Source: Halocynthiibacter namhaensis (GTDB lineage: Bacteria; Pseudomonadota; Alphaproteobacteria; Rhodobacterales; Rhodobacteraceae). Taken from it: DNA of 64,000 bases. Positions 44,072-52,522 of this stretch are shown one piece after another. How positions within the stretch are numbered: position 1 is the stretch's first letter; the number at the start of each line of letters is the position of its first letter. Location: contig NZ_JWIF01000040.1 of NCBI RefSeq assembly GCF_000812685.1, forward strand, positions 62,001-126,000. Reading direction: 5' to 3'. The notes under the pieces are model-generated. The model was not told the DNA's origin and made no database searches. It was given only the letters and a program-made list of their open reading frames with translations. The position numbers and the translations under genes are program-made.

Positions 44072-46342
44072 ATGCGGCTGCGGGGCAAACGCGCAACGCT
44101 GGAGAGATTGAACAAACTGCGCAAGCGACGTCAGGTGCAAACCATTGCGACGCTTGGGTTGGTTATTCTTGGCCCAATTCTGGCAATTATTACATTTCTT
44201 GTGTTGGGCCCACTTGAGGTTCTAAGCAACGATAGATGGTTGCGTCCTGTTCTTTTGCTTGATTTCATCTATGTCCTTTCGATTGCGACAATGATCTTGC
44301 AGCGCATTGCGCAGATGATCTCGGCGCGGCGTGCGCAATCTGCGGGGTCTCGTTTACACCTTAGACTGACTGGGGTTTTCGCCCTTGTTGCCCTTCTTCC
44401 CACTGTGTTGGTTGCGGTTTTTGCCGCCCTTACCATTAATTTTGGCCTAGAGGGCTGGTTTTCCGAACGGGTGCGGACCGTCATTGGCACGTCCCTTGGG
44501 GCTGCCGAAGCATATGAAGCAGAACATCGCCGTGATCTGACACGCGATGCCCGTGCGCTGGGGCGTTTTCTTGAAGACGAACGTCGGCGCGTCGGCGTGT
44601 TGCTGTCGGACGGCGAGATACAAGCGGTATTGTCGCGTGGGCAGGCGCAAGTGCAGCGGGGGTTGAAAGAAGCTTTTGTTGTCGGTGGTAACGGTGAGTT
44701 GCGCAGTCGGGGCAATCAATCTTATTTGTTCGACTTTGAACCCATTCCCCCACAAGTGCTGGAAATTGCGCTGACGGATGAAGTACCTGTTATTCAGGAT
44801 TGGGAAAATAACGAATTCCGCGCCTTAGTAGCTTTGCGCAACTATCCCGATCATTTCCTATACGTCAGCCGTGTGGTTGACGGCGAACTTCTCGCATTGC
44901 TGGATGACACGCGCGAAACCGCAGTGCTTTATCAACAGTTGGAAAGCGATCGAGGCCGGCTGTTGTTCGAATTTGGTCTGTTGTACCTTGGGTTTTCCGT
45001 CATCATGATTTTGGCCGCGATTTGGCTTGGCCTGTGGTTTGCGGAACGTCTGTCGGGGCCAGTGGGCCAGTTGGCTGCGGCCGCCCAAAAGGTGGGTGCC
45101 GGGGATTTTGATGTTCATGTGCGCGAAATCGATAGTGATGATGAAATCGCTATGCTTGGTCGCATTTTCAACCAAATGACCACGCAGTTGCAGGGGCAGC
45201 GCGAAAACCTCGTCGAAAACACCCGACAGATTGAACGTCGACGTCGGTTGTTTGACTCTGTTTTGTCGTCGGTCACGGCGGGGCTTATTGGTCTCGACAG
45301 TGATAGGCATATTGCTTTTGTGAACCGCGCCGCGACCCGTATTTTATCTATGGACCCTAGTGACGCAGAAGATGCCGCACCGGATGCGCTTGCTGTCGCC
45401 GTTCCTGAGTTCTCGTCACTATTTGACCAGCTGCGCGACAGTGGCCGCGATGTGGTCCAAGACGAAATTCGCGTCACGCGTGATGGCAAACAGGAACATC
45501 TTCTGGTTCGAATGGCGGTGCGTCGGAACGACCGGGATGAAAGCGAAGGTTATGTGTTGGCCTTTGACGATGTGACCGATCTAGTTGCAGCGCAACGGAT
45601 GGCCGCCTGGGGGGATGTTGCACAGCGCATTGCCCATGAAATCAAGAACCCACTGACCCCCATTCAGCTGTCAGCTGAGCGCATGAAACGGAAATATCAA
45701 CCCAAATTGGCGCAGGATGACAGTGACACATTGGGGCAATTGGCGGATGTTATTATCCGCCAAACGGGTGATCTGCGACGCATTGTTGATGAGTTTTCGC
45801 AATTTGCACGCATGCCAGAACCCGTTCGTCGTGAGACAGATGTTCTCACGCTGGTGCGCGACGCTGTCACGCTGCAACAAGCCGGGCAAGAACAGGTCGA
45901 AATCACGGCTGACATTCCAAGCGACCCGATTGAGATCATGATTGATCATACGATGATCTCGCAAGCGCTTACAAACTTGATAAAAAATGCCGGTGAAGCC
46001 ACGGAAACCTTTGTGGAAAATGGGCGTGCCACCTCCGGTTATAAGCCACGCGTACATGTTGAGATAATGCGTGAAGCGGATCATGTTCAGATTCAGATTA
46101 GTGATAATGGCAATGGTCTGCCAGAAGATCGGTCTCGATTGTTTGAGCCCTACGTGACGACACGTGACAGCGGAACGGGCCTAGGTCTGCCGATCGTGAA
46201 AAAGATAATTGAAGAGCACGGCGGCACACTTGTGCTGACCGATGCGAATGAATTCAGCGGCTGCACACACCAAGGTGCGATGGCAATTCTAAGCCTTCCA
46301 CTGGCCGGAAATGCGGCGTCAAAAAAAGAGACAAACAGATGA
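44072..46342 (+). CDS. ntrY: Membrane sensor histidine kinase NtrY
   Basis: Kinase partner of NtrX, sensing nitrogen or redox state. The 756-residue protein has four membrane segments (three near the N-terminus, one at about 300), HAMP (about 325-380), a PAS region (about 395-510), HisKA with A-H-E-I-K-N-P-L-T-P and HATPase (D-N-G-N-G-L-P, G-T-G-L-G-L-P). The ATG at 44072 is preferred over a TTG two codons earlier. Seven bases separate it from ntrX. Confidence 0.94.
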   Translation: MRLRGKRATLERLNKLRKRRQVQTIATLGLVILGPILAIITFLVLGPLEVLSNDRWLRPVLLLDFIYVLSIATMILQRIAQMISARRAQSAGSRLHLRLTGVFALVALLPTVLVAVFAALTINFGLEGWFSERVRTVIGTSLGAAEAYEAEHRRDLTRDARALGRFLEDERRRVGVLLSDGEIQAVLSRGQAQVQRGLKEAFVVGGNGELRSRGNQSYLFDFEPIPPQVLEIALTDEVPVIQDWENNEFRALVALRNYPDHFLYVSRVVDGELLALLDDTRETAVLYQQLESDRGRLLFEFGLLYLGFSVIMILAAIWLGLWFAERLSGPVGQLAAAAQKVGAGDFDVHVREIDSDDEIAMLGRIFNQMTTQLQGQRENLVENTRQIERRRRLFDSVLSSVTAGLIGLDSDRHIAFVNRAATRILSMDPSDAEDAAPDALAVAVPEFSSLFDQLRDSGRDVVQDEIRVTRDGKQEHLLVRMAVRRNDRDESEGYVLAFDDVTDLVAAQRMAAWGDVAQRIAHEIKNPLTPIQLSAERMKRKYQPKLAQDDSDTLGQLADVIIRQTGDLRRIVDEFSQFARMPEPVRRETDVLTLVRDAVTLQQAGQEQVEITADIPSDPIEIMIDHTMISQALTNLIKNAGEATETFVENGRATSGYKPRVHVEIMREADHVQIQISDNGNGLPEDRSRLFEPYVTTRDSGTGLGLPIVKKIIEEHGGTLVLTDANEFSGCTHQGAMAILSLPLAGNAASKKETNR

Positions 46343-46349
46343 GGTTCCT

Positions 46350-47759
46350 ATGAGCGACATTCTTATTGTGGATGATGAACGTGACATTCGCGAGTTGATA
46401 TCCGACATTCTACAGGACGAGGGATATTCCACCCGGTTGGCCGGAAATTCCGATGACTGTATGAAATTGGTGGAAGAACAGCCGCCAGCATTGATGGTGT
46501 TGGATATTTGGCTGAAAGACAGCAATATGGATGGGATTGATATCCTCAAGACCATCAAACGGGAAAACCCAACCATCCCAGTTGTGATTATCTCGGGTCA
46601 CGGCAATATTGAAATTGCCGTCGCCGCGATCAAACAGGGTGCATATGATTTCATTGAAAAGCCCTTCAATATTGATCAGTTGATGGTGGTTGTGCGTCGC
46701 GCGATGGAAGCCTCGCAATTGCGTCATGAAAACCAAGAATTGAAGCGCCAAGACGACAGCGTTGACGAAATGGTCGGGTCCTGTACGGCGTTCAAAACCC
46801 TGAAATCACAGCTCGACAAAGTGACGAAATCGAACGGACGCGTGATGTTGACTGGACCTGCGGGATCAGGAAAAGAGATCGCAGCCCGTTATATCCACTC
46901 TGAATCCAACCGAAGTGATGCGCCCTTTATCTCGGTGAACTCGGCCTCGGTTGAGCCTGACCGGATGGAAGAGGTGCTATTTGGTCATGAAAATCCCGAC
47001 GGCAGCATTGAGCAAGGCCTGCTTGAACAAGCCAATGGTGGGGTTCTGTTTTTCGACGAAATCGCGGATATGCCTGTGGGGACGCAGTCAAAGATTTTGC
47101 GTGTTTTGGTCGATCAGAAATTCGTTCGTACCGGGGGATCTCAAGAGGTTCTGGTTGACGTACGCGTTGTGTCGAGCACAAATAAAAACCTTGAGATGGA
47201 AATCCAAAACGGAACGTTCCGCGAAGAACTTTACCATCGTTTGAACGTTGTGCCGATTGTGGTTCCATCGCTGGAAGAACGTCGCGAAGACGTGCCCGAA
47301 CTGGCCAATTATTTCATTGCGCGCCTAAACGCGAGTCAAGGCCTCCCGTTACGCACGCTGTCGGACGACACCATTGCCTTGTTGCAAACAAGCCTGTGGC
47401 CGGGAAATGTGCGACAGTTGAAAAACCTGCTGGAACGCATTCTTATTCTTGGTGAAAACACTGGCGAGATCACGCCCTCTGAACTGCCCCAAAGCGCGGA
47501 TCAGCCTGCCGATAACGGGCGTATAATCCTGTCTGGGTCCTTGGCGACACTGCCATTGCGCGAAGCCCGTGAGTTGTTCGAACGTGAATATCTGATGACG
47601 CAGATCAACCGTTTCGGCGGCAATATTTCCAAAACTGCGAATTTCGTCGGCATGGAACGTTCCGCGCTGCACCGTAAATTGAAATCCCTAAATGTGGTCA
47701 CTTCAAGCAAAGCAGGGGCACGTGTTGCCCATGTAAGCGAAGATGAGCTGTCCGAGTAA
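46350..47759 (+). CDS. ntrX: Response regulator NtrX
   Basis: Partner of NtrY. The 469-residue protein has a receiver (Asp52), an AAA domain with G-P-A-G-S-G-K-E and F-F-D-E-I-A-D-M-P, and a C-terminal helix-turn-helix. The L-F-G-H-E-N-P-D-G-S-I-E region replaces the GAFTGA loop, as is usual for NtrX. GAGG precedes the ATG at 46350; an earlier frame start at 46311 lies inside ntrY. Confidence 0.94.
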   Translation: MSDILIVDDERDIRELISDILQDEGYSTRLAGNSDDCMKLVEEQPPALMVLDIWLKDSNMDGIDILKTIKRENPTIPVVIISGHGNIEIAVAAIKQGAYDFIEKPFNIDQLMVVVRRAMEASQLRHENQELKRQDDSVDEMVGSCTAFKTLKSQLDKVTKSNGRVMLTGPAGSGKEIAARYIHSESNRSDAPFISVNSASVEPDRMEEVLFGHENPDGSIEQGLLEQANGGVLFFDEIADMPVGTQSKILRVLVDQKFVRTGGSQEVLVDVRVVSSTNKNLEMEIQNGTFREELYHRLNVVPIVVPSLEERREDVPELANYFIARLNASQGLPLRTLSDDTIALLQTSLWPGNVRQLKNLLERILILGENTGEITPSELPQSADQPADNGRIILSGSLATLPLREARELFEREYLMTQINRFGGNISKTANFVGMERSALHRKLKSLNVVTSSKAGARVAHVSEDELSE

Positions 47760-47877
47760 TCTTGGGCAGATCAGTTATGACAGCTTTGCCAACGAAACGA
47801 CGAGGCTTTTGCTTACTGTCGTGGGGTGATATGCCTGTGAAACGGGCAGGGATCTGCTGTGCACAAAGGAATGAGAC

Positions 47878-49254
47878 ATGAAAGTTATCATCTGCGGAGC
47901 AGGGCAAGTCGGTTGGCAAATTGCACGTCATTTGTCAGGTGAAAACAATGATGTAACGGTTGTTGATAACAACCCAGAACTTGTGCATCGGGCAACAGAA
48001 ACACTGGATGTACAGGGTATTTATGGTTCCGCGTCATATCCTGATATTTTGACGCGGGCAGGGGCGCGCGATGCTGACATGATCATCGCGGCGACCTATT
48101 CGGACGAGGTGAACATGGTGATTTGCCAGGTTGCCCATTCCGTGTTTGCCATCCCTCGTAAGATCGCTCGACTGCGCAGTCAGTCCTATTTGGACGCGAT
48201 TTATTCTGATTTATACCGGCGTGATCACATGCCGATTGATGTTGTGATCAGCCCGGAACGTGAGGTCGCGAAAGCGGCGCTTAAACGTTTGTCAGCACCA
48301 TCCGCGTTTGATCGCGAAAGCTTCCTTGACGGCGCTGTGGATATGCTTGGCATCACCCTTGATGAAGATTGCCCGGTTCTAAACACGCCATTGCGCCAGC
48401 TAACGGATCTGTTTTCGACGCTCGCCGCGACCGTTGTGGGGGTGCGCCGTGAAGGCACATTATTCGCCCCAGAAGCGGGGGATCAGCTGTTCGCGGGTGA
48501 CGAGATCTATCTGTTCACACTGCAAAGCGATCTTGCCCGTACGTTGGATGTTTTTGGTAAATCATCGCGCAAACAAGAACGCGTGGTGATCGTTGGTGGT
48601 GGCAATGTTGGACTTGCGGTTGCGCATGCTTTGGAACAGGACAAAAGCCGGGTCCGCGCACGCATGATTGAAATGGACCGGGAGGTCGCGGAAATCGCTG
48701 CTGACGCCCTAGAGCGAACCATCGTATTAAACGGCGATGGTATGAACGCCGATTTGCTGGCGGAAGCGAATATTTCATCTGCAGACGCGATCCTTGCCGT
48801 GACCGACGACGATAAAGTGAACCTGTTGACCTCGGTGCGTGCAAAGGCCGAAGGCTGCCCAATGGCCGTCTGCTTGATCAATGACCCAACCTTGACAACT
48901 TTGATGCAACCACTTGGAATTGATGCGTATATCAACCCGCGTGTCACCACCGTTAGCTCAATTTTGCGACATATTCGGCATGGGCGCGTGCGCGAGATTT
49001 ATTCGATTGGCAATGCCGAAGCCGAGATTATCGAAGCACAAGTTCTTTCAACATCACCGATTTGTGGCCACAGCATCCGGGATATCGACTTTCCTGAGGG
49101 GGTGTTGATTGGCGCGTTGCGCAAAGGAAACAATGTGCAACGCCCAACCGGAAAAACCCGCATTGATGAAGGCGACGTTATTGTGTTATTTGCGATGTCT
49201 GCAGATGTTTCAGAGGTTGAGAGGCTCCTGCAGGTCTCGGTTGATTTCTTCTAA
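47878..49254 (+). CDS. trkA: Trk potassium uptake regulator TrkA
   Basis: Cytoplasmic NAD-binding subunit that gates TrkH. The 458-residue protein has two RCK halves, each with a Rossmann motif (I-I-C-G-A-G-Q-V-G near the N-terminus; V-I-V-G-G-G-N-V-G at about 240) and each followed by a TrkA-C domain. GGAATGAG precedes the ATG. It is two bases upstream of trkH. Confidence 0.97.
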   Translation: MKVIICGAGQVGWQIARHLSGENNDVTVVDNNPELVHRATETLDVQGIYGSASYPDILTRAGARDADMIIAATYSDEVNMVICQVAHSVFAIPRKIARLRSQSYLDAIYSDLYRRDHMPIDVVISPEREVAKAALKRLSAPSAFDRESFLDGAVDMLGITLDEDCPVLNTPLRQLTDLFSTLAATVVGVRREGTLFAPEAGDQLFAGDEIYLFTLQSDLARTLDVFGKSSRKQERVVIVGGGNVGLAVAHALEQDKSRVRARMIEMDREVAEIAADALERTIVLNGDGMNADLLAEANISSADAILAVTDDDKVNLLTSVRAKAEGCPMAVCLINDPTLTTLMQPLGIDAYINPRVTTVSSILRHIRHGRVREIYSIGNAEAEIIEAQVLSTSPICGHSIRDIDFPEGVLIGALRKGNNVQRPTGKTRIDEGDVIVLFAMSADVSEVERLLQVSVDFF

Positions 49255-49256
49255 TT

Positions 49257-50777
49257 ATGATGACACGCATTTTATCCCTGCCGTTTATGGTCATCCTGAT
49301 GGGGATCGCATCGTTACTGATGTTTCCGGTGGCCATGGTTGGCGTATATTTTAACGACAGTCGCGAGGCCCGCGTGTTCCTTTACGGCGGCATTTTGTTC
49401 CTGATCCTGACCGCTTTGATCGCGATCGCCACGGAACACAACAAATCCCGATCCGTGTTGCAAAGTCACCTTCTGGCCTTGGCTGGTGCTTGGACGTTGT
49501 TGCCCATCATGTTGGCGGTTCCATTCTACGAATCCTTGCGCAACACGGCCTTTCTGAACGCCTATTTTGAGATGTTATCCGCCTTCACGACCACCGGAGC
49601 AACGCTGTTTGACGATCCAGACCGCCTGTCACGAACTCTGCATTTTTGGCGCAGTCTTGTCGGCTGGATGGGCGGTTTTTTCATCTGGGTTGTTGCAATC
49701 TCGATCCTTGCGCCGCTGAATTTAGGTGGTTTTGAAGTCACTGCACGATCCCGACTTAGTCGGACCGGAAATTACTTCAACTGGATCGGTCGCGAGGCGT
49801 CTCCGGCAAAAAGACTGTCCCATCATGCGGCACATCTCGCACCGATTTACGGCGGTTTAACCGCAGCACTCGCGTTCTTTCTATTCGTCAGCGGAGAGAA
49901 CGCCTTCATCGCGATTTGCCACGCGATGGCAACGCTTTCGACCAGTGGGATATCACCGGTCGGGGGGCTTGCAGGTGGCAATAACAGTTTTGCAAGCGAA
50001 GCGTTGATTTTCATCTTTTTGTTCTTCGCGATTTCACGCCTTACGTTCGCACCAGAAACACAACGTAACAGCCTGACACGTCTGTCATCTGATCCAGAAT
50101 TCCTCATGGGGATCTTGCTGGTTCTTGCGGTGCCAACACTGTTGTTCCTACGCCATTGGTGGGGGGCATTCGAATTTAATGACCAAGAAAACACCACTGC
50201 GGCATTCAACGCATTTTGGGGCGCAGCTTTTACGGTTTTGTCCTTTCTAACCACCACTGGCTTTGAAAGCACCGCGTGGTCAGATGCGCGCGGGTGGTCT
50301 GGGCTTCCCACGCCGGGATTGATTATGGTGGGATTGGCGACCGTGGGTGGGGGGGTCGCAACAACTGCTGGCGGCGTGAAATTACTGCGGGTATTTGCGC
50401 TTTATCGCCACGGCGTCCAGGAAATGGAAACCTTGGTTCATCCGCATATTGTCTCTGGTTCAGGCGAGAACTCACGCCACCTTGGGCGTCAGGGGGCTTA
50501 TATGGCGTGGATATTTTTCATGCTTATGGCCGTTAGTATTGCGCTGGCCAGTTTGGGTCTTGCGCTGACGGGGTTGGACTTTGAAACCTCGTTCATATTT
50601 GCGGTCTCTTCCCTGTCGACCACCGGCCCATTGCCTGGCGTTGCGATGCACCAGCCGCTGTCTTGGGCCGATATGTCAGGGATTGGCAAAGCCATTGCGG
50701 GAACCGCCATGGTCCTTGGGCGTATGGAAACCCTTGCAGTTATCGCGCTGCTGAACCCCGGTTTCTGGCGCCGATAG
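49257..50777 (+). CDS. trkH: Trk potassium transporter TrkH
   Basis: Potassium channel-like transporter of the inner membrane, 506 residues and about ten membrane segments. Four pore-loop filter motifs are visible: T-T-G-A-T-L-F, S-T-S-G-I-S-P-V-G-G, T-T-G-F-E-S-T and S-T-T-G-P-L-P-G, as in the Trk/Ktr family. The start is ATG at 49257, with another ATG next to it. Coupled to trkA. Confidence 0.97.
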   Translation: MMTRILSLPFMVILMGIASLLMFPVAMVGVYFNDSREARVFLYGGILFLILTALIAIATEHNKSRSVLQSHLLALAGAWTLLPIMLAVPFYESLRNTAFLNAYFEMLSAFTTTGATLFDDPDRLSRTLHFWRSLVGWMGGFFIWVVAISILAPLNLGGFEVTARSRLSRTGNYFNWIGREASPAKRLSHHAAHLAPIYGGLTAALAFFLFVSGENAFIAICHAMATLSTSGISPVGGLAGGNNSFASEALIFIFLFFAISRLTFAPETQRNSLTRLSSDPEFLMGILLVLAVPTLLFLRHWWGAFEFNDQENTTAAFNAFWGAAFTVLSFLTTTGFESTAWSDARGWSGLPTPGLIMVGLATVGGGVATTAGGVKLLRVFALYRHGVQEMETLVHPHIVSGSGENSRHLGRQGAYMAWIFFMLMAVSIALASLGLALTGLDFETSFIFAVSSLSTTGPLPGVAMHQPLSWADMSGIGKAIAGTAMVLGRMETLAVIALLNPGFWRR

Positions 50778-50838
50778 CACGAACCTGTGAAGAAAAACTG
50801 TAAAAGTATGTTGCATATCACGTTGTTTTCAGGCTGAA

Positions 50839-50854
50839 TTGCAACATGTGGCAA
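50839..50854. promoter_or_regulatory. Near-palindrome upstream of hfq (1)
   Basis: TTGCAACATGTGGCAA is symmetrical apart from one pair around an ACATGT core, in the 181-base gap between trkH and hfq. A similar palindrome follows 65 bases downstream. Confidence 0.3.
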
Positions 50855-50906
50855 AAACGCTTCCTGTGCGTGTGCCGTAACGACCAGAAATATGTGCCTT
50901 TCGTAT

Positions 50907-50916
50907 CAACATGTTG
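50907..50916. promoter_or_regulatory. Palindrome upstream of hfq (2)
   Basis: CAACATGTTG is a perfect ten-base palindrome with the same ACATGT core as the element at 50839, its centre 65 bases from it. It lies 43 bases before the hfq start. Regulator unknown. Confidence 0.3.
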
Positions 50917-50958
50917 CTTGATGCTAGGCCGGCGAGAAAAATAAAAAGGTAAAAACCT

Positions 50959-51195
50959 ATGGCTGCCGACAAGCAAAATCTCCAGGAAACCTTCCTGAAT
51001 CATGTGCGCAAATCCAAAGTGCCTGTGACCATCTTCCTGATTAATGGTGTTAAACTTCAAGGGGTTATCTCTTGGTTTGACAATTTTTGTGTGTTGCTAC
51101 GTCGCGACGGGCAATCACAGTTGGTGTTCAAAGGTGCAATTTCTACAATCATGCCGTCCCAACCGATCAGTCTCTATGAAGGCGAAGAAGAATAA
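50959..51195 (+). CDS. hfq: RNA chaperone Hfq with altered Sm2 signature
   Basis: Hexameric Sm-like protein that pairs small RNAs with messages. The 78-residue protein is clearly Hfq: [23 protein letters not shown] and [16 protein letters not shown]. The conserved Y-K-H-A motif, however, reads F-K-G-A (residues 57-60), so the histidine of the proximal RNA-binding pore is glycine, as the codons at 51127-51138 (TTC AAA GGT GCA) show. Length and acidic C-terminus are ordinary for the group. AAAGG precedes the ATG. hflX starts three bases after. Confidence 0.96.
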   Translation: MAADKQNLQETFLNHVRKSKVPVTIFLINGVKLQGVISWFDNFCVLLRRDGQSQLVFKGAISTIMPSQPISLYEGEEE

Positions 51196-51198
51196 CTT

Positions 51199-52491
51199 TT
51201 GACCATTGATCGCCAGGAACAGCCCACGCGCGCGTGGGTTTTGCATCCCGATATAAAATCATCTGACTCGCGTTTACGGCGCGGACGACGCAGTCCTGAG
51301 CACGCCATTGGCGAAGGTGTCGCGCTTGCGTCTGCCTTGCCAGGACTTGAAGTCATCGGTCAAACAATTGTGCCTCTGCCGAAAACGCGGCCGGGCTTTT
51401 TGTTTGGGTCAGGTAAAACCAATGAACTTGGAAACCTTTTGGCTGAGAACGAGGTCGAGTTGGTCCTGATTGATGGCCCATTGACCCCAGTTCAGCAACG
51501 CAACCTTGAAAAGGCTTGGGGCCTCAAGATCTTGGATCGCACGGGTCTGATCTTAGAGATCTTCTCTGATCGGGCGCAAACCCGCGAGGGTGTGTTACAG
51601 GTCGAGATGGCCGCCTTATCCTATCAGCGAACCCGTTTGGTGCGCGCTTGGACCCACTTGGAACGCCAGCGTGGTGGTTTGGGATTTGTTGGTGGTCCGG
51701 GTGAAACCCAGATTGAGGCTGACCGTCGCGCGATTGATGACCAAATCGTGCGTTTGAGGCGTCAGTTGGAAAAGGTTGTGAAAACCCGTGACTTACACCG
51801 ATCGGCGCGGGCAAAAGTGCCCTATCCGATTGTGGCTTTGGTTGGCTATACCAACGCCGGGAAATCGACCCTTTTCAATTACTTGACCGGTGCCGAGGTC
51901 ATGGCGAAAGACATGCTTTTTGCCACGCTTGACCCAACCATGCGGTCTGTCCAGCTGCCGTCCGGGCGCGACATAATTCTGTCCGATACCGTTGGGTTCA
52001 TTTCTGAACTGCCGACCGAATTGGTTGCTGCGTTTCGTGCAACGTTGGAAGAGGTGCTGAGCGCAGATTTGATCGTGCATGTACGCGATATATCTCATCC
52101 AGATTCAGAGACCCAAGCCAAGGATGTTGAACAGATTTTGACAACGCTTGGGATCCAGCAGGATGTGAAACGCGTTGAAGTCTGGAACAAGCTTGACCTT
52201 GTTGAGGATGCGGTTCGAGATGCCCTTGAGATCCGTGCAGACCGATCCGAGGAAACATTCGCCGTCTCGGCTTTAACCGGGGAAGGTTTGGACGCGCTGC
52301 TTGAGACGATTTCAAACAGGCTTACCGATCCAAAGACCGAGGAAACAATCGTGCTGCCCTGGGCTGATGGGCGTAAGCGGGCTTGGTTGTTTGATCAGGG
52401 CGTGATTGAGGCTGAGCGTCAGGAAGAAGACGGGTTTCATCTCGATCTTCTCTGGACAGCGCGTCAAAAGAAACGTTATCGCGAGCTTTAA
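51199..52491 (+). CDS. hflX: GTPase HflX (TTG start)
   Basis: Ribosome-associated GTPase involved in rescue of stalled ribosomes. The 430-residue protein has the HflX N-domain (G-S-G-K-T-N-E-L), the helical G-G-P-G-E-T-Q-I-E-x-D-R-R segment, and G motifs G-Y-T-N-A-G-K-S-T, D-T-V-G-F-I and N-K-L-D. No ATG is available near; TTG at 51199, three bases after the hfq stop, gives the family N-terminus. It ends in a hairpin overlapping the stop. Confidence 0.94.
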   Translation: MTIDRQEQPTRAWVLHPDIKSSDSRLRRGRRSPEHAIGEGVALASALPGLEVIGQTIVPLPKTRPGFLFGSGKTNELGNLLAENEVELVLIDGPLTPVQQRNLEKAWGLKILDRTGLILEIFSDRAQTREGVLQVEMAALSYQRTRLVRAWTHLERQRGGLGFVGGPGETQIEADRRAIDDQIVRLRRQLEKVVKTRDLHRSARAKVPYPIVALVGYTNAGKSTLFNYLTGAEVMAKDMLFATLDPTMRSVQLPSGRDIILSDTVGFISELPTELVAAFRATLEEVLSADLIVHVRDISHPDSETQAKDVEQILTTLGIQQDVKRVEVWNKLDLVEDAVRDALEIRADRSEETFAVSALTGEGLDALLETISNRLTDPKTEETIVLPWADGRKRAWLFDQGVIEAERQEEDGFHLDLLWTARQKKRYREL

Positions 52492-52504
52492 GGCCTCGCG
52501 ATAA
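52476..52504 (+). terminator. Hairpin overlapping the hflX stop codon
   Basis: TTATCGCGAG (52476-52485) and CTCGCGATAA (52495-52504) form a perfect ten-pair stem that includes the last hflX codons and stop (52489-52491). CCCTTTCT follows, so the T-run is weak. Probably a terminator for the hfq-hflX transcript, converging with the gene ending at 52523. Confidence 0.6.
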
Positions 52505-52522
52505 CCCTTTCTAATAAATGCG

